A model generated the notes under the pieces. That model was not told where the DNA came from, did no database searches, and worked only from the letters and a program-made list of their open reading frames with translations. From positions 50,645 through 114,644 of the forward strand of contig VTPC01090569.1 of the NCBI GenBank assembly GCA_011009095.1: a DNA stretch of 64,000 nt, read 5' to 3'. This document shows positions 58,266 to 64,000 of the stretch, piece after piece; the first letter of the stretch is position 1, and each line of letters starts with the position of its first letter. Made by a program: the position numbers and the translations under genes. The DNA comes from Ignelater luminosus (taxonomy: Eukaryota > Arthropoda > Insecta > Coleoptera > Elateridae).

Positions 58266-61200
58266 GTCAAGTTTTGTACTAAAAGAAAGAAGAAGTGTAA
58301 AGTTTATGCCAAATATTCAATCTTCAAGTACTTCAAGCTTTGTTAAATTTTGTAAAAATACCGAAAGCACTAAGCATTCATTTTATAAATTCACGAATAG
58401 TGCCTAAAGAATTTTTGCAAGCATTTTACCAAAATTCTTTTTCTTGCACTTGCAAAGAAAGGAAGAAACTTATCCTGCTGCAGCTACATTTGATATTTTT
58501 GCATTTTACTTGAAATGTTTATAAAATATCACATGCATGCCTTTAAAAATTGGTGACAACTTTGAATGTACTTACATGCCAAACCACCAGGTGCAGCATC
58601 AAGGTTACGTGATTTCAAAAAACGGACAAAACCAGTGATATCTTTCTAAATATATTTCTTGCGCTGATAGAGATACCAAAACAAATATTAGTTTCTTAGT
58701 ACGAAATCAAAAGACTTAAGATATCTTTGCAACATCATTAGCATTATTTTCTATAGTTCTGTAGTACACAGACAAATTGAAATAATTATTTTATAATAAT
58801 TATTGGAGTATGTTTATTTTTAAAAAATTTGAAAAGTAAAATGATTGTGAACGCAATGAAAAATCAGCAAAAAAAAATATCGTCGTTTTTAGGTTAGTGC
58901 ACCAAAAAAGCAACAAACTGAAAGAGAACTAAGATTTTCTAAAATCTGATATCTAGTGGCATCTAACGTTTAAAGATAGAAGTAGAAATTCTTAATTTCT
59001 TAGTAATACTATTTGTTTGAAAAACTGAATATGGTATTAAAAAGTCGTTAGGCAACGCCCCAGTAGTTTTTAATTGTAAAGTAAAATCTGGACCCTTTGT
59101 TAATGCTAGTCTAGCATGAAAACGTAACTGTTTTTATATGCTATGGAACGAAATATTCCTATTTGATAATTATAACATAAGTGTTTGGCATAGTTCAATT
59201 TATTACAATGTTAGTGTTTTTGATTGTTTTCCATAATTAACTATAGTATTTGCTTTTAATTAATATGTCTATGATATCCAAAATGTAATCGATGTTCTAT
59301 GTAATTTGTTTCATGATTGCTTTTACAAATATAAACAGACATGTATGTTGTTAACAGAATTCGATAACTCACAATAACATTTAAAATAATATTTTAAGTA
59401 CCTCCTCAACCATTTTCCGTATTGTTTATTTATCTATCGCTGCAATAAATTCGTTTTCAATATTTCAGCAAAATTCAGTAATGAATGTAATTTTCATTAT
59501 TAACATGAAAAAAAAATTAGATAAATATTATTAGAAAAATATTAGTGTAATTCTACATATTAGTGAAATCTTTAATTTCAGAAGTATATTTACACTGATT
59601 TAAAAAGTAAGTTTATATAATAAGCTAACATTACGCAATGCTTAAAGAATAATAGAATGATAATATTTAGAACGGTATTGCCACCCGAAAGTACCGACAT
59701 AGAACTGATTAATATTTGATGTTCTGCGGTTCCCACATTATTACGTAGCCATGCTCTTGGCGAACATTAGTTTCGATTTAGCCAGTATGCTAAGCAAATA
59801 ATCAAAGTAAAGCTTTGGTCAATCCATGCTCGCTGGGAATTGAAACTAGACGTACACGAACCTATATGGTTTGTCGTACTTCTCTATAATTGTCTGTTAG
59901 GGCCATTTTACTTGTAGTATATTGCTCACTATGGTAGTAGTTAGAAACTTAAGCAATTGGAAGTCATGAGTAAATTGCTAGTTGTTTTGGATTAACGTTA
60001 ATTAGCTAATAAATTGTAATTTGATATCCCAAGAAAGAAATTATTAAGTTTGTTTCACTTTTACTTTAAACTAAAATTACTGTCGCGTCTTACAAATAAT
60101 GAGTTAATTAATTAGAATATGTTGTGTGCAGTCCAATTAAAAAAATATCCGAAGATTATTAGAAGAAAAACTAAAATCTTTTTAAAAAGTCCGAATAGCA
60201 TTTAGATATATAGAATGTTTTTTTGTCTTACTTTAAATTAATCAATAAAATAAAATAATAGATTGTAGCTTATTCATATGACAACTTTTGATACAAATGG
60301 AAAAAAAGTGAAAACTCTAAGAATTAAAAATTTTAATAAAGGTGCAATACGAAGGTGTTCCAATAAAGTGTAGAACTTGATCTTTAACGAGAGTCCAGAG
60401 ATGAATTTTTGCATTTTCAGAAACGTTCGGATCAAATTAGTTATATTTGATTTTATTTATGTTATTGATCTTTTTAACCAAAATAAGTTTAACTTTTGAT
60501 TGTTTAATTGTTCTTTATTTTAACTCTATTATTTTTGTTTAGGAACATATTGTATGTTTCAGAAAAACAATAAGGTAAATAAGAAGAGTAATACAGGTAG
60601 GTTCACATTATCCTGCAATTTTATGTAGTCAACACGGGATGTGGTGTATATTCTATCTTTTGTTTTGTAAATTATGCGTTTTAAAAAAATTATTTCGGTT
60701 GTAATTAATTAACTTACAAAATGTGAGACTTGATCATTGCAAAGTTTTCTGTTCTTTCCAGTGATAACTTTAATATAAATATATTTGACACAATGAATTG
60801 AGTTTATTAGTGGCTTAGCTAACTTTTTCAATTTTTAGCGTATTTACGCGACAATGGCATTGACTTCGATACTGCATTACTTGAAAGATGATACACGACA
60901 GTAATCAGTTCAAATTATAAAATAATTTATTGAAGTAATCTACAGGAAATATTATCAATTAGTGATTCTTTTCCTTCAGGAAAAGTCTGAAAGAAACATT
61001 AATATTTTTTTAAAAAGCAATTCAGTGAAAAAATTACAAAAATACAAACAATAAACCTCTTTTAATACTGAAAAAAAACCGTTTTATAGTATTTCATGAA
61101 TGTATGCACAATTCGTTTTTAAGATTGATTTTTAATAAAACTTTATGATATTAAATCTAAAAAATATTCACTCTTCTCCAATATTTCTTCTTGTATACAT

Positions 61201-62039
61201 TTTTTTTTCAAATAAATTTCCTTTAACTGGCCTTTATTTGTTTTTCTCTTATTTCAGATGTTTTGAGGGGCTACCAATAAATGTAGTTAAATTTACATAT
61301 CACTATTTGGAAAAAGTATCGCTAACGTGATCGCGCGTACATAATGAATGCAAATGGGAATCAATATTGCAGAAAGATGTATGTGTGTTGCTGTTTCTGT
61401 GGGGCAGTCGATAGCGATCGATTGGATTATCCTAGCAGCAGCTTATACACGGTCGTTAAAAATTATCTATTGAAATTTTTATATGTATTTACAGAATTGC
61501 AGAGGTATTTTTAAACCGGAAAATTAACACTATTTGACTTTGTTACCAAAACAAACAGAGCATTTAAATCTGATTGATTCACAATTTATATGCGGAATTC
61601 AAATTATTTGTCTATCTATAATTTATAAAATGAAATTCCTAATGAATTCTCAAATTATCAAAGTTATTTTATGGTACTGCATATTACAATTAAATTGAGT
61701 TTGACCGTTTGAGTCATTCTCACATTGCATTATTAGTTTAATTTTTAATTTCAATGTTTTCTGAGTTTATGGTAATTTTGAATTTTGTTTTTAATTATCT
61801 CTTGTAAAATAACAAAAATTGAAATTTTCAAATTGGTTTTATTAAAATAAAGTAAATTTGACTAATTGATGTATATTACGTGACACCCTGTCAAGTTGAC
61901 TGATTATGATTACTCTACTTCCTTGCAATTCTATCAAGTATACACATGCACAGGGATGTAGGTACATCAAATTTGTTTTATTTCTTTAACGTAACAAGAA
62001 TGTGTCGTTCATATATTTTATAAACGTAACAAAATGTAA
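58266..62039. other. AT-rich interval without supported genes
   Basis: No credible coding frame. A GTGACACCCTG end at about 61,880-61,890 looks like a right terminus of the CAGGGTG type but is not followed by TATA and has no partner. A mixed-composition stretch at 59,670-59,900 is unassigned. Confidence 0.4.
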
Positions 62040-63590
62040 GTCAAAAATAAAACTGTTTGAGAAGCGCTGTCAGCGAGAGTATGGAGACAATTTGATATTG
62101 TGGCAGCACGAACGTAATAAAATATATAGAACACACGGCCGTCACCGCGACAAGAGTGGCGCAATGTAATGAAAGAAAAAACTGATTTATTTGTCAGCTG
62201 GTGCGGTTAGAAGTTGCAACAGGTGCGTCAGATTGGAGCTTAAAGTTCCACAATCTCGACGCACCTTTACCTTGCGTTTTCGTTAGTCGCGGTACTTAAA
62301 ATTATCAGTCGCGCGATCGGTTCTCCTTGCACGAGAAGTTCAGGAAACGGTCTTGTTACAATCTTTTTACTCAAAGTAATGGAAGAGCGTTATATTTCAG
62401 CTTTCGACAAAATCCGAAGAATGCGATAATCAAAAGAAACAAAGCTTCTTCAATTGATGCGTGATACTCTGCTCGACAGCTTTGATCGTGTATTCAAATA
62501 TGTCTTTGTGTTGGAAGCCATCTTTGAAAGTCGAAGCAGAACGTCGTGTTAAGGCGATGGATGTGAAAGAGGAATTTTATTTAAAATACGTAACTCGTTG
62601 TACTGTTGCAAAAATTCTAAGAACGCTTTCTTGTTGGTTAAAAACGCATGTGTCGTATTCATTATTCTTATCTGGAAATTTCGCGCTAAAATTTATTACG
62701 CGGCAATTGGAATAAATATTCAACGAAACACAATTCCATGTAACGGTGGTTAATATTAATAGCAAGTAGCGATGTTATCTTTCCATAAACGCGAATAAAC
62801 ACCGGAACTAAGAATGGATGTAGCGCGTTAAACGTACGGTAGGCTGCTTGGTGTGCTTAATGCGAGGATACGCATTGGCATGAAAGAACGGAGATCGAGA
62901 GATGCGACTGTCCACAGGAAGCGCGTACTAAGCTCGATGGAAGGTAGCGTATTTAACGTCTCCGGAGACCGGCGAATTTTCCGCATCTGTCGCAATGAAA
63001 ACTCCTTTTTATTCTATTTAGTTCCTTTGAGACGCTGCGGAACTGAGGCCGTAAGCTTCTTAACCCAAAGCCAGGGAGGAAATGATACATTGAGGGAATA
63101 AAATTATTCCCGTTTCATAGACACCTCCTAGGCGAACGAGTGATTAACGCTTTCGTTTCCAACACGCGACAGGCCACACTTTACAATTACTTACTATCTA
63201 GTGAACGAGACTAAATACCAACAAGTAAACTGAGACGGCTTTGAATTTTGTATGAAATTAGATCCCTCAAACGAGAGAAGTTTCACGGGGTCGCTTTGTG
63301 TCGCTCTTTATAGAAGGCTGTCCGCATTCCAGGCCGCAGATACCTTTACAAAGCTACGGCGAAGGGAACGCGTCCTCGAGCTTCACATGTGGCACGCGAA
63401 CGGTCGACGAGCTTCCTCATCCTCCGGCCCTCCGGAAAATTGGCAGTAGTGATGCGACCAGATTTCAAAAAGACCGCGACTTTATTTCGGCTCCAGGGCC
63501 ACATACCACATCATACGACACTCAGCTCGTTAACTTTGTCGCAGCACTCCATAAATTCACGCAATAGCGTATGAAAACGTGAATGTAATA
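62040..63590. promoter_or_regulatory. GC-richer islands, candidate regulatory or exonic DNA
   Basis: Two blocks (about 62,040-62,350 and 62,790-63,570) are markedly less AT-rich than the rest and carry no repeat signature. The second contains CpG-rich runs around 63,360-63,430 and overlapping plus-strand open frames at 62,853-63,101 and 63,252-63,574. None has a recognised motif or clear splice borders. It might be part of a host gene's promoter, untranslated exon or conserved element; the call is by composition only. Confidence 0.25.
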
Positions 63591-64000
63591 AACCCCTTAT
63601 GCCCCCTTGTCCAACCTTCATAACCATTTTTCTGTCAATAAAAAATGTAACTTACGGCAAATTTCGATTTTAACGTTTATTTCTCTATTTATTTACGTTG
63701 ATAAAAGGAAATGGAGATTTGAAAATACACAATTCTAATAATATATTTCTTCATTCTCCGCAAAAAGGATGTTACGACATAATAATAAAGTTTAATCATT
63801 GAAAGCTGCTTTTAAATGAACGAAAGAATGTCATGATTATATATTTTTTTTCTTTAACACGTTATTGCATTACGCTACAATACATTTTACCCTCCAGGTT
63901 CAACAGCGTCGAAGAAAATATTTACAACAGAAATACGAAACTCGCAGTACGCCGATTTTTAATTAACATCATTGTTTGAAAAAATATATCTTAAAAAAAA
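63591..64000. other. AT-rich window end
   Basis: AT-rich DNA with poly-A/T tracts. No feature seen. Confidence 0.5.

Noticed and set aside
57734-61890. GTGACACCCTG near 61,880 as right end of a large element starting at 57,734 or 54,454
   Set aside because: It lacks the TATA flank, and a nearer right end (57,960) already pairs with 57,734.
1-64000. CRISPR array, prokaryotic operon, riboswitch or plasmid origin
   Set aside because: No regularly spaced identical repeats with unique spacers and no bacterial-type genes; the content is eukaryotic.

Overview
The window looks like non-coding, repeat-laden chromosomal DNA from an arthropod, most likely an insect. It is strongly AT-rich, has no long intact open reading frame, and every coding signal I recognise except one belongs to a decayed transposable element (TE). 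The families are typical of insects: a D,D34D mariner, two RTE/jockey-like LINEs, a Ty3/gypsy-type pol fragment, CAGTGAAACCTCTCT-type MITEs, and foldback elements built from a TA/TATA-targeting DDE transposon. I cannot name the species. No tRNA gene, CRISPR array, prokaryotic operon or phage was seen.

Layout. About 0.7-2.7 kb is a broken minus-strand LINE, and 3.2-3.9 kb holds plus-strand RNase H/integrase remains of an LTR element. Two adjacent foldback elements occupy 6.46-8.34 and 8.59-9.36 kb; their loops each keep a C-terminal piece of a DDE transposase. A complete but dead mariner lies at 11.785-13.053 kb. A weak 5S-rRNA-like stretch is near 14.2 kb. Three related MITEs sit at 15.9, 23.4 and 56.5 kb, with a fourth half-copy at 58.2 kb. 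A TE-like EADTR/DTDV-type pseudogene is at 16.4-17.1 kb. The only candidate host coding sequence is a 148-bp Pro/Gln-rich exon at 22.495-22.642 kb (minus).

A degenerate tandem array of about 100-bp units spans 24.1-25.0 kb. A second LINE, minus strand and lacking the reverse-transcriptase motif C, covers 36.5-38.7 kb. A second tandem array, of roughly 220-320-bp units, covers 39.4-41.9 kb. A 1.38-kb terminal-inverted-repeat (TIR) transposon fossil is at 45.727-47.105 kb. Several short elements with TATA-CAGGGTG ends lie between 52 and 58 kb. GC-richer, apparently single-copy islands at 34.99-35.29, 42.7-43.55 and 62.0-63.6 kb are candidate regulatory or exonic DNA.

Interpretation (inference). 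This is probably the intron or flank of a large gene with widely spaced exons, colonised by several TE generations. The most unusual structure is the pair of foldbacks: both seem to have formed by inverted duplication of a transposon's 3' end, with the duplication breakpoint at the end of the transposase reading frame.
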